Source: Elusimicrobiota bacterium
Lineage (GTDB): Bacteria > CG03 > SLGR01 > JAFGSA01
Direction: 5' to 3'
NCBI GenBank assembly: GCA_016934855.1
Contig: JAFGSA010000023.1
Span: 35,424-99,423 of the forward strand
DNA length: 64,000 bases
Shown here: positions 33,062 through 45,563 of the stretch, piece by piece
How the letters are laid out: every line of letters begins with the position of its first letter
Numbering within the stretch: position 1 is the first letter of the stretch
Position numbers and translations under genes: made by a program
The notes under the pieces: generated by a model
Seen by the model: the letters and a program-made list of their open reading frames with translations, nothing else
Database searches by the model: none
What the model was told of the DNA's origin: nothing

Positions 33062-33276
33062 CAGAACTGCCTCCTGGCCTTATCTATGTCTATCTTCTCT
33101 TCTGCCGCGTCCTGCCAGCCCGCCTCTTTTCCCGGAGTCAGCAATTTAAACATATATCCGAAAGGCACGATGAAAATAAAATACACTATGGTAAAAAGGA
33201 CCCTTATCTGGAAAGACGCGACCTTCTTCCCTATCTCTACCCATCTGCCGTATAGCTTTTTTATCTTTTTAAGCAT
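33061..33276 (-). CDS. Short SxtJ-like membrane protein
   Basis: A 71-residue protein with one transmembrane stretch (about 26-45). The pattern LYGRWVEIGKKV followed by FIVPFGYMFKLL resembles the C-terminal half of SxtJ proteins, which are usually about twice as long. SxtJ-like genes habitually accompany SxtI-type carbamoyltransferases. Their function is not known. It sits 3 nt after the DUF5989-like gene and overlaps the carbamoyltransferase start by one base, so it is translationally locked into the cassette. Confidence 0.7.
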   Translation of the reverse strand: MLKKIKKLYGRWVEIGKKVASFQIRVLFTIVYFIFIVPFGYMFKLLTPGKEAGWQDAAEEKIDIDKARRQF

Positions 33277-33279
33277 AAA

Positions 33280-33429
33280 TCAGAAAAGCGTATATATGAA
33301 AGGCGCTACGGCGGTGCTCTCGAAGAAGATTATGAATATCCCGAGGATCACGAATACGAGGATCATCGGTATCAGCCAGTATTTCTTCTCCTTCCAGGCA
33401 AACTGGAAAAACTCTTTTATCAATCCCAT
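33280..33429 (-). CDS. DUF5989/SxtK-like 49-residue membrane protein
   Basis: Small gene with start ATG at 33429, AAGGAGG about 7 nt upstream, and TGA at 33280. The product begins MGLIKEFFQFAWKEKKYW, has one hydrophobic helix (about 18-36) and ends VAPFIYTLF. This N-terminal charged segment, single helix and APFIYTLF end are the hallmark of the DUF5989 (SxtK-like) proteins found beside carbamoyltransferases. The function is unknown; a membrane adaptor for the transferase is a reasonable guess. Confidence 0.8.
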   Translation of the reverse strand: MGLIKEFFQFAWKEKKYWLIPMILVFVILGIFIIFFESTAVAPFIYTLF

Positions 33430-33473
33430 GGCGAACCTCCTTGAACAGAATAAGATAATTTATAATTTTAGCT

Positions 33474-33517
33474 GGATTTTTGCAAATCCCGCTCCGCGTT
33501 CCGCGTGCGACGCGGAA
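33474..33517 (-). promoter_or_regulatory. Tandem stem-loops between carB and the carbamoyltransferase cassette
   Basis: Directly after the carB stop the transcript can form TTCCGCG-TCGCA-CGCGGAA (33499-33517) and then GGATTT-GCAA-AAATCC (33474-33489). No T-run follows, so this is not a standard terminator. RNA processing, stability, or attenuation between the operon parts is possible. Confidence 0.4.
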
Positions 33518-36500
33518 TCAGAAGTTGCGGTTCACAAGAGCCGAGGCGGCGGATACCGTGGTTATAAGAGGGATCCGGTTCTCGTATGACCATCTCCTTA
33601 TCCAGTAACCGTCGGAATAGGATTTTTTACCCGAAGGCGTATTGATTATAAGCCCGACCTTCTTATCTTTTATCAGTTTCTCCACGTCGAACTTCCCGCG
33701 CCCTATCTTGTTTACCTCCCTGACGCTTATGCCTTTTTCGGCCAGGAACCGGGCCGTCCCCGGAGTCGCGTATATCTTATACCGCATGGCATAGCTCCTC
33801 ACCATGGCCAGCGCCTCTTTCTTTGATTCGGGGCTGAGACTTATAAGTATACCGCCGCTCTTCGGGAAAATGTTGCCGCTCGCTACCTGGGCCTTGTAGT
33901 AGGCCTCTGAGAACGTCTTTGCCCTGCCCATGACCTCTCCGGTCGACCTCATCTCGGGACCCAGTACCGGATCCACGCCGCCGAACCTGAGAAACGGAAG
34001 CACGACTTCCTTTACGCAGTAATCTTCCACCCTCGGCTTGAGACTGAATTCTCTCAGTTTTCTTCCCATCATGACTTTCGTTGCGATCCTCGCCAGGGGT
34101 ATGCCTGTGGCTTTCGCTATGAACGGCACCGTCCGCGATGCCCTGGGATTTACCTCGAGTATGTAAACCACGTTGTCCTTGATTGCGCACTGGACGTTCA
34201 TGAGACCCTTGACCTGCATGCGCAGGGCTATCCTTTTCACATAATCGGTTATCCTGTCCTCTATTTCCCCCGAAAGGCTGACCGGGGGCGTAACACAGGC
34301 GCTGTCCCCGGAATGCACTCCCGCTTTTTCTATATGTTCCATTAGCGGGGCGATGAATACTTCCTCTCCGTCGCATATGCAGTCGATATCCACTTCCTGC
34401 GCGTTCTCCAGGTACTTGTCTATCAGTACCGGGTGTTCGGGGTTGATCTCCACCGCTTTCGAGAGGTACTTCCTGACTTCTTCTTCATTGAAGACTATCC
34501 TCATACCCCTGCCGCCGAGAACGTACGAAGGCCTCAGGATCAAGGGATACCCTATCTTCGATACTATGCGGAAAGCTTCCTCGGGGCTCCTGGCTTCTCC
34601 CCATTTGGGATGCGGTATACCCATCTTTTTAAGCAGCCCGGAGAATTTCACCCTGTCTTCCGCGAGATCTATCGTTTCGGGCGAAGTGCCCATTATTCTG
34701 CACGCGTCTTTTATCCTGCTTATCAGGTTAAGGGGAGTCTGCCCGCCCAGCTGCACTATAACACCGTACGGTTTCTCTTTTTCGATTACATTCAGGACGT
34801 CTTCCGCGCTGAGCGGCTCGAAATAAAGCCTGTCGGAAGTATCGTAATCGGTAGAAACCGTCTCGGGATTGGAATTGACTATTATAGAAAACATCCCTTC
34901 TTCCTTCAGGGCGAATGAAGCGTGGCATATGCAGTAATCGAACTCTATACCCTGCCCTATCCTGTTGGGACCGCCGCCCAGTATTATTATCTTTTTCTTC
35001 TTCCCGGAATCGGTTACTTCGTCTTCGGACTCATACGTTGAATAGAAGTAAGGCGTGTACGACTCGAATTCCGCGGCGCACGTGTCGACCGCCTTGAAGA
35101 CGGGAACCAGCCCGGCCTTTTTCCTGGCCGTCCTGACCTCTTTTTCGCTTTTTCCGGAAAGGTATGCAAGCTGTATGTCCGAAAACCCGTATTCCTTCGC
35201 CTCTGCCAGCATGCTCGTTCCTATCATGCCGTTCTTCTTCACGCTTTTCCGGATCTCCGCCTCCTTATCGCATATCTCTTTTATCTGGCGGATGAACCAC
35301 ATATCTATCTTCGAAAGCCTTGCTATTTCTGAAGCAGGAATACCCATCTCGAGAGCATACTTGATGTTGAATATGCGGTCGCAGTTGGGTTTTTTCAGCT
35401 TTTCCCTTATCTCCCCGAGGAACCCTCTCTTTTCTCTGTCCGTACTCCTCCTGGCCTTCAGTCTCTCCACCCTCTTCACCTGCCCCTTCCCGTCGCCCCC
35501 TATGCCGGCCCTGCCTATCTCCAGTCCCCTGATGGCTTTCTGCATCGATTCCTTGAAAGTCCGCCCCACCGCCATAACTTCGCCGACAGATTTCATGCTT
35601 GACCCGAGCGTCTGGTCAGCGCCCAGGAACTTCTCGAAAGTAAACCGCGGTACTTTCGTGACGACATAGTCTATCACCGGCTCGAAACAGGCCGGCGTCT
35701 TCTTTGTTATATCGTTAGGTATCTCGTCCAGCGTGTACCCGACGGCCAGCTTGGCCGCTATCTTGGCTATCGGGAATCCCGTGGCCTTGCTGGCGAGCGC
35801 CGAGGAACGCGAGACCCTGGGGTTCATCTCTATGGCGTATATCTTCTGCCGGCACGGGTCCACCGCGAACTGGATGTTGCTGCCGCCCGTATCGACACCC
35901 ATGGCGCGCATGATCTTAAAGGAGGCGTCCCTGAGAAGCTGGTATTCCATGTCCGTCAGGGTCTGCGCCGGAGCCACCGTTATGCTGTCGCCGGTATGCA
36001 CGCCCATCGGGTCCACGTTCTCTATGGAGCAGATAACCACGCAGTTATCGTTCTTATCGCGCATCAGCTCAAGTTCGAACTCCTTCCAGCCCGCGACCGA
36101 TTCCTCAATAAGTATCTCTTTGACGGGCGACGCGTCGAAAGCTTTTTCCGCAAGTTTCCTGAAATCCTCTTTCTTCTCCACCACGGCGCCGCCGGTGCCT
36201 CCGAGCGTGAAAGCCGGCCTTATTATCAGCGGGAACCCTATCCTTACGGCTATTTTTTCCGCTCCCGCGATGTCATAAGCTACGCCGCTCTTCGGAACCT
36301 CGACGCCTATCTCTTTCATGGCCTTTTTGAAGAGCTCCCGGGATTCCGCCTTTTTTATGCTTTCTATTTTAGCTCCTATCAGCTCTACGCCGTATTTCTG
36401 CAGGATGCCTTTTTCATAGAGCTCCACCGCCAGGTTGAGCGCAGTCTGCCCGCCCAGGGTGGGCAGGAGCACATCAGGTCTCTCTTTCTTTATGATCTTC

Positions 36501-36707
36501 TCTATATATTTGACATGAAGGGGCTCTATATATACTTTCCAGGCCATCTCGGGGTCCGTCATGATCGTAGCCGGGTTGGAATTCACGAGTATCACTTTAT
36601 ATCCTTCTTCCTTGAGCGCTTTCAGCGCCTGGGTGCCTGAATAATCGAACTCGCACGCCTGACCGATTATTATCGGACCGGAACCTATGACGAGTATCTT
36701 CTCTATG

Positions 36708-36724
<17 letters not shown>
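33518..36724 (-). CDS. carB: Carbamoyl-phosphate synthase large subunit
   Basis: Synthesises carbamoyl phosphate from ammonia (delivered by CarA), bicarbonate and two ATP. The 1068-residue length and duplicated ATP-grasp halves are canonical. Each half begins with a nucleotide-binding segment ([17 protein letters not shown] and [16 protein letters not shown]) and has the later [16 protein letters not shown] and [16 protein letters not shown] motifs. A C-terminal MGS-like regulatory domain follows. It overlaps carA by 17 nt. The product feeds PyrB and ArgF, and in this context also the O-carbamoyltransferase encoded just downstream. Confidence 0.98.
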
Positions 36725-40373
<3,649 letters not shown>

Positions 40374-40386
40374 CTTTTCCTCCCGG

Positions 40387-41004
40387 TTATCCTTTTTCCG
40401 CGGCTCCCCCGGACAGGCCTATCTGGCCCAGAGCGAACTTGCGCACAGCCTCGGGATACAATTTATGCTCTTCCTTTAACACCTTCTCAGCCAGCGTTTC
40501 CGGAGTATCGTTCTCCTCGACGGCAACTCTCTTCTGCATGATGACGGGGCCGTGGTCGTATTCCTCATCCACATAATGCACGGTGCAGCCGGAATACTCC
40601 GCTTTGCTCTTTATGACCGCCTCATGCACTCTCATCCCGTACATGCCCCTGCCCCCGAAATCAGGCAGAAGCGCAGGATGAATATTTATTATCCTGCGCT
40701 CGTATTCCCTTATTATATTCCCTCCGAGCTGCTGGAGGAAACCTGCCAGACATATAAGATTTATATCTTTTCCTTTTAAAATTTCAAGTATCGCCGCAGA
40801 AAAATTCTCCTTATCGCCGAAATCCTTCCTGACGACCACAGCCGTTTCGATACCGTTCTTTTCGGCCCTCCTGAGCGCATAGGCGCCGGGATTGCTCGAT
40901 ATCACCAGGACTATATTGCCCGGTATGAATCCCGTCTTGCAGCTGTCTATCAGGGACTGCAGGTTAGTGCCGCTGCCCGATACGAACACCGCTATTCTTA
41001 TCAA
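40387..41004 (-). CDS. purN: Phosphoribosylglycinamide formyltransferase (folate-dependent)
   Basis: Transfers a formyl group from 10-formyltetrahydrofolate to GAR. The 205 residues have the N-terminal VFVSGSGTNLQSLID, the catalytic set with HPALLPDFGG and GCTVHYVDEEYDHGPVI (Asn/His/Asp positions of PurN). The start is TTG at 41004 overlapping the purM TGA (TTGA). No formate-dependent PurT is present in the window. Confidence 0.97.
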   Translation of the reverse strand: MIRIAVFVSGSGTNLQSLIDSCKTGFIPGNIVLVISSNPGAYALRRAEKNGIETAVVVRKDFGDKENFSAAILEILKGKDINLICLAGFLQQLGGNIIREYERRIINIHPALLPDFGGRGMYGMRVHEAVIKSKAEYSGCTVHYVDEEYDHGPVIMQKRVAVEENDTPETLAEKVLKEEHKLYPEAVRKFALGQIGLSGGAAEKG

Positions 41005-41897
41005 ACCACCTCCCCTACTACGCTTCCTCCCGTAACGGACAGTATGTCATCCGCATCGTCCGGCGCAGCGGCCAGCATCATGCCGCAGCCCATGTTAAAA
41101 ACGCTCCTCAGCTCCTGTTCGCTGACCCCCTTACTGCGGATGATGCCGAATATATCCGGCTCGTTAAGCCGGTCCACCCTGCCGCCGAGACCTTCCGGCA
41201 GAAGGCGCGAGAGCGCTCTTTTGACCCCGCCGCCGGTAACATGGGCCATGCTCTTTACTTTTTTCAGAAGCGCTTCGCCGCCGCGCGTTACTTCCGAGTA
41301 GATCCTGGTAGGTTTCATTATAAGGTCTATGTGCTTTTCGATGTCCCCGCGGCCCAGCACTTTGCGCACGAGGGAAAACCCGTTGGAATGAATGCCGTTG
41401 GAATCCAGCCCTATTATGACGTCCCCTTTCTTAACCTCCTGCTTATCCAGGTCCCTGATAACCGTACCGCAGGCGAAACCCGCCAGGTCATATTCGCCGT
41501 CTTTATACATGTCGGGCATCTCTGCGGTCTCCCCGCCCAGGAGCATGCAGCCGGCTTTTTCCAGCCCATCTTCTATCCCCTTCAGGATACGCCTGAAAAC
41601 AGTTTCGTCCAGCCGGCCGCAGGAGAAATAATCCAGGAAAAAAAGCGGCTTCGCGCCGCCCGCAAAAAGGTCGTTTATGCTCATGGCCACCAGGTCTTCC
41701 CCCACCACTTCGTGCCTGTCGTAGTCTATAGCAAGCCTTATCTTGGTCCCGACACCGTCGCAGGTCGCCGCCAGTTTCGTGCTGCCGAGAGGATACACGC
41801 CGGAATAACTGCCTATGGCGGGAAACTTCTTCTTAAGCTCCCTAACCAGCCCTTCTGCTTTTTCCACATCTACGCCGCTGGATTTATAGTCTTTCAC
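41001..41897 (-). CDS. purM: Phosphoribosylformylglycinamidine cyclo-ligase (AIR synthetase)
   Basis: ATP-dependent ring closure of FGAM to AIR. Motifs LAATCDGVGTKIRLA, DLVAMSINDL, LLGGETAEMPDMY and HVTGGG are those of PurM. At 298 residues it is shorter than the usual 330-350; the deficit is at both ends and in loops, and all core motifs are present, so it looks intact. The start is GTG at 41897 with AGGAGG upstream. It is separated from the preceding DUF47 gene by a heptad-repeat element. Confidence 0.95.
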   Translation of the reverse strand: MKDYKSSGVDVEKAEGLVRELKKKFPAIGSYSGVYPLGSTKLAATCDGVGTKIRLAIDYDRHEVVGEDLVAMSINDLFAGGAKPLFFLDYFSCGRLDETVFRRILKGIEDGLEKAGCMLLGGETAEMPDMYKDGEYDLAGFACGTVIRDLDKQEVKKGDVIIGLDSNGIHSNGFSLVRKVLGRGDIEKHIDLIMKPTRIYSEVTRGGEALLKKVKSMAHVTGGGVKRALSRLLPEGLGGRVDRLNEPDIFGIIRSKGVSEQELRSVFNMGCGMMLAAAPDDADDILSVTGGSVVGEVV

Positions 41898-41918
41898 TGA
41901 TCCTCCTGTATATCATAC

Positions 41919-42139
41919 TGTGTAATGTGTAATGTGTAATGTGTAATGAAAAGGCATAATACAATCACCATATCAGCTGATAACTTAAGACTCATAATTC
42001 TTTCTGTGCTTTACTTTCAACCTTCCACTACTTACATCTGATATCTGGTCGCTTCTTCTTACTTTCAACTTTCCACTACTTGCATCCGGCATCTGGAATC
42101 TCTTCTTATAACTTAAAACTTACAACTTATAACTATTTA
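41919..42139 (-). repeat. Heptad-repeat element between the DUF47 gene and purM
   Basis: Read on the minus strand from the DUF47 stop the order is as follows. TTATAAG, TTGTAAG, TTTTAAG, TTATAAG; AAGAGAT; CAGATGCCGGATG; GTGGAAAGTTGAAAG (this part repeated twice with changes); the palindrome TATCAGCTGATA (41971-41982) followed by TGGTG and TTGTATT; then four copies of ATTACAC. This is the same module order and orientation as the element behind pyrD at 62442. Confidence 0.9.
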
Positions 42140-42808
42140 TCATCTCGCCATCATCACGCGGATCCTGTCTCCGACGTTCTCCGCGTAATCCGCTATGCTG
42201 CCTATTAAAAACACCACGTGTATGATGTGATATATATACAGCATATCCTTGTTCGACGAGAACAGCGTCTTGATAAGATCCCTCTGCATGTTGTCTATCT
42301 CTTCCTCTTCGAAATGGATACTGGTTATCTTGTCTTTTATCTCTTTCCTTTCCTTAAGCGATATTGAAGAGATCAGCCGGTGTACGTCTTTCACCAGGTT
42401 CTCCGATTCCTGCACTATATGTATGACCCTGCCGAGGTAACTCTTTATGTTTTCTTTCAGCGCCTCGTCCATCTCGCTCTTTCTGAACTGCATCCATATC
42501 ACCGCATCCTCGCACGCGTCGATTATACTGTCCTGCTGTTTCAGGCAGGACAGAAAATCACCTCTGTCCACGGGCATGAATATGCCCTTATGCAGGTGAT
42601 ACCTTGTATTGCTTTTTATCCTGTCAGCTTCGTTTTCCAGATTTATGACCTCTTCCGAGAGTTTCTCGAAAAGATCGAAATCCTGCGACAGGTACGCTTC
42701 CACCGCATCCTTGAATTTACCTACTCCCGCAGTCACTATCTCCGAGTGCTTCACCAGCCCGTCAAACGGAGATATCTTCCTGAAAATCTTGAAAATTATT
42801 GATCTCAT
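42140..42808 (-). CDS. PhoU-like (DUF47) phosphate transport accessory protein
   Basis: All-helical 222-residue protein of the DUF47/TIGR00153 family, homologous to PhoU and regularly encoded with PiT phosphate transporters. Features seen are the FDGLVKHSEIVTAGV segment, a paired helical-bundle repeat, and the metal-binding acidic runs EVINLENEAD and EEEEIDN. The frame opens earlier at a GTG (42829), but the ATG at 42808 has AGGAGG 7 nt upstream and is preferred. It follows the PiT gene after 27 nt. Confidence 0.93.
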   Translation of the reverse strand: MRSIIFKIFRKISPFDGLVKHSEIVTAGVGKFKDAVEAYLSQDFDLFEKLSEEVINLENEADRIKSNTRYHLHKGIFMPVDRGDFLSCLKQQDSIIDACEDAVIWMQFRKSEMDEALKENIKSYLGRVIHIVQESENLVKDVHRLISSISLKERKEIKDKITSIHFEEEEIDNMQRDLIKTLFSSNKDMLYIYHIIHVVFLIGSIADYAENVGDRIRVMMAR

Positions 42809-42835
42809 ATCAGTTCCTCCTAAAAACACCGATCC

Positions 42836-44047
42836 TCAAATCATCTTAATCAAATAGAATATCGCGGCCGCAAACACTGCCGCAGCAGGCAGAGTCAACA
42901 GCCAGGCATACATTATATCTCTTACCACTTTCATATCAAGCGCTTCCAGCCCCCTGGCAAGCCCGACGCCCACGATGGCGCCCACGACCGCGTGCGTCGT
43001 AGATACGGGCAGCCCCATCTTCGAAGCCACGAGCACAGTCGTAGCCGCTGAAAAATCTATGGTAAACCCCCTCGTGTTGGTCAGCTCCGTTATCCTGTAC
43101 CCCAGAGTCTTCATGACCTTATATCCCAAAAGTATGATACCCGCGGATATGCCTATGCCGCCGATCGCGAGGATGAAGCCCGGGACCTCGGCGTGCTCCG
43201 CTATGGTGCCGGTCTTATATATCGAATAAATACCCGATATGGGTCCTATGGCATTCGCCACGTCGTTCGCTCCGTGCGCGAAAGCTAGATACGACGAAGT
43301 GAGTATCTGCAGGTACCTGAAGACCGTCTCCGGATGGAAATCCTTCACGGTGACCGTTATTATCCGGCCGATGATGATCATCATTAGAGTGCTGGATAAT
43401 ATGCAGTATGCTATTCCCGAGGAAACGCTCAGGTTCAGTTTATTGCCGACAGGCGTCTTAAAGATCACGGACATGAACACTATGAAAAAAGTGAAGAAGA
43501 TGAATATGGGAAAATGCTTTTTTGTAACCGCTTCCCGGTTATCCGGAATAATGAAGTACGCGTTGATCATCCTGAAGATAAAAAAGGAAAAAATACCGCT
43601 GAAGAGCGGGGAGACCACCCAGGAAAGGACTATCTGCCAGACTTTGTCCCAGGAAACCACCCTGACCCCTCCGGCCACAATGCCGACCCCTATTATTGCC
43701 CCTACTATCGAGTGCGTGGTCGATACGGGCATCTCTTTCCACGTTGCTATGAAAACCCACATCGCGGCCCCGAGTATGGCCGCCAATAGCGCCGTCGAGA
43801 ATATCTGTATACTCGCGAATCCCTGCGGACTTATGACCCCTTTTCTTATCGTCTGGGTAACGTGCGAGCCGACAAAATACGCTCCTACGAACTCGACTAC
43901 GCTTGCGATTATTATCGCCTGCCTGAACGTGAGCGCGCGGGAACCTACGGCCGAAGCCATCGAATTTGCGGAATCGTTGGCTCCGATATTGAAAGCCATA
44001 TAGAACCCGGCCACGGCCGCAACAATGAGAAAATACGTCGACAGCAT
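42836..44047 (-). CDS. Inorganic phosphate transporter, PiT family
   Basis: Integral membrane phosphate/cation symporter of 403 residues with about ten transmembrane helices. The two inverted PiT signatures are visible: NIGANDSANSMASAVGSRAL near the N-terminus and FAHGANDVANAIGP in the second half. Each half also has the matching PVSTTHSIVGA or PVSTTHAVVGA motif. It starts directly after the purC stop and is followed by its DUF47 partner. The placement inside a purine operon couples phosphate uptake to a phosphate-hungry pathway (inference). Confidence 0.96.
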   Translation of the reverse strand: MLSTYFLIVAAVAGFYMAFNIGANDSANSMASAVGSRALTFRQAIIIASVVEFVGAYFVGSHVTQTIRKGVISPQGFASIQIFSTALLAAILGAAMWVFIATWKEMPVSTTHSIVGAIIGVGIVAGGVRVVSWDKVWQIVLSWVVSPLFSGIFSFFIFRMINAYFIIPDNREAVTKKHFPIFIFFTFFIVFMSVIFKTPVGNKLNLSVSSGIAYCILSSTLMMIIIGRIITVTVKDFHPETVFRYLQILTSSYLAFAHGANDVANAIGPISGIYSIYKTGTIAEHAEVPGFILAIGGIGISAGIILLGYKVMKTLGYRITELTNTRGFTIDFSAATTVLVASKMGLPVSTTHAVVGAIVGVGLARGLEALDMKVVRDIMYAWLLTLPAAAVFAAAIFYLIKMI

Positions 44048-45079
44048 CTATTTCCCGCTCTTCAGTATCCCGTTTACCTCATCTAAAATATCCGACAGGA
44101 CGGGAACGTCAAACCATTTTCTTCCGGTCACTTCGTTCGCGAAAGCCTGGTATATGTACCCGATCAAAAGCGCCAGCCGTTCTTCCAAAAGCGGCGGAAC
44201 GGATTTAACGTGTTTCTTCCAGTTCACCCGGTCCTTCTTCTTTGCCAGGTTCACTTCCTCGTACCACTGCGTCCTCCTGTAGAATATCCGCGCCGCCTCC
44301 TTGCTGACCGGTATATCTGCGCTCGTGAACCTGCATTCGTCGGGCGTTCCTATGACATCGACCAGCGTCACGTTCCTGTTCTTGTCAAACCCCATTTCCA
44401 TCTTGCCGTCATTATTAACCAGGTTTATCTTTCCGGCTTCCGCGGATATGAGGTCATTGACAATATTTATAGTATTTTTTATTTCAGAGAACTCCCGGTC
44501 GCTGAGCACAGCCATCTTCCTCGCTTCTTCCCAGCTCACGTATCTGTCCGTGGCTTCCAGTTTCGAAGATACGTCTATTATAGGCCGTTCGAGCTTCTGC
44601 CCCGGCTTCGGCATTTCGCTCAGCCCCAGGTCTTCCAGCGTCGAGGACCCGGTCTCCAGCCGCTTGAAGACGCTGGCACCTTCCGGGAGCCAGTTGCGGT
44701 AAATTATTTCCAGGGGTATCAGGAAATTCACGGTATCACTGCCGTACGCGGAGTAATCATACGCGCCGTCTTCAAGGACAGGCTTTATCACGTTCAGAAG
44801 GTCCACTTCCATCGTATCCGAAGGATGCTTCAGACTGTCTATCTTCTTTACATGCCCGTCTTCGACCAGCCCCCTGTAATGCGTTTTTACCCCCATCTTC
44901 TCGAGCTTTTCGAAAAAATACGCCCCGATGACGCATAAAGACCGGCCCTTGTTATCCAGATGCTGAGGCATCTCTCCCCAGTCAAATACAGAGTAACGGT
45001 CGGAAAAGACGAATCTCCCGAGACCGGGTTCTTCCAGCGAAGGTTTTCTTATTACCTGCAGGTCCTTTACGCTACCCAT
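44048..45079 (-). CDS. purC: SAICAR synthetase (long form)
   Basis: Condenses CAIR with aspartate. Recognised by VFDWGEMPQHLDNKG near the N-terminus, the Asp-rich SDTVNFLIPLEIIYRN segment and the ATP/Mg site DVIGTPDECRF. At 343 residues it is about 100 longer than the E. coli enzyme, resembling the longer PurC of some archaea and bacteria. It overlaps purE by 8 nt, so the CAIR-making and CAIR-using enzymes are translationally coupled. Confidence 0.94.
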   Translation of the reverse strand: MGSVKDLQVIRKPSLEEPGLGRFVFSDRYSVFDWGEMPQHLDNKGRSLCVIGAYFFEKLEKMGVKTHYRGLVEDGHVKKIDSLKHPSDTMEVDLLNVIKPVLEDGAYDYSAYGSDTVNFLIPLEIIYRNWLPEGASVFKRLETGSSTLEDLGLSEMPKPGQKLERPIIDVSSKLEATDRYVSWEEARKMAVLSDREFSEIKNTINIVNDLISAEAGKINLVNNDGKMEMGFDKNRNVTLVDVIGTPDECRFTSADIPVSKEAARIFYRRTQWYEEVNLAKKKDRVNWKKHVKSVPPLLEERLALLIGYIYQAFANEVTGRKWFDVPVLSDILDEVNGILKSGK

Positions 45080-45545
45080 TTTTGATCTCCCTGTCCGAAT
45101 TTTCTATCTCCGATTTCTTAGCCTCCTGGTAATCGCGTATCTTCTTTTTCAGGCCGCCGTCTTTTAATGAAAGTATCTTCACGGCCGCAAGTCCCGCCTG
45201 CGCCGCGCCCAGGACAGTCACCGGGCAGACGCCGGAGGGCATCCTCAGGGACGAAAGTATATCCATCCCGCCGAACTTCTGGCTGTAAGGAGGGCTGGCT
45301 ATGACCGGATGCACCGTATTGGCATCTACGAAGCCGCTCAGGGCGTTACTCATGCCGGCTACGGTTATAAAAACGGCATCGTCTCCGGCATACTGCTTTA
45401 TTATATCGAGCACCTTGCCCGGCACTTTATGCGCCGAAGCTATATGCATATCGCAGCCGACGCCGAAACTCTTTATAACGCTTTCGGTCTCTTTCGCATG
45501 CTCGATATCAGATTTTGACCCCATTATTATTACCGCTTTTGCCAT
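45072..45545 (-). CDS. purE: AIR carboxylase PurE, class II-like
   Basis: Carboxylates AIR to CAIR. The 157 residues have the PurE fold motifs MGSKSDIEHAK and SAHK (H39, K40). The active-site loop is SAHK, and SSLRMPSGVCPVTVLG follows, both closer to class II (animal/spirochaete type, SAHKGP) than to class I (SAHRTP). Class II enzymes use CO2 directly and need no PurK, and indeed no purK is found in this otherwise complete cluster. Biochemical class is inferred from these few residues. Confidence 0.93.
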   Translation of the reverse strand: MAKAVIIMGSKSDIEHAKETESVIKSFGVGCDMHIASAHKVPGKVLDIIKQYAGDDAVFITVAGMSNALSGFVDANTVHPVIASPPYSQKFGGMDILSSLRMPSGVCPVTVLGAAQAGLAAVKILSLKDGGLKKKIRDYQEAKKSEIENSDREIKNG

Positions 45546-45563
45546 TTCATATCTCCTTGATTA

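Noticed and set aside
41001..41897. PurM truncation
   Set aside because: At 298 residues it is short, but all ATP-site and core motifs are present and the ends coincide with tight operon junctions, so it is probably a compact but intact enzyme.
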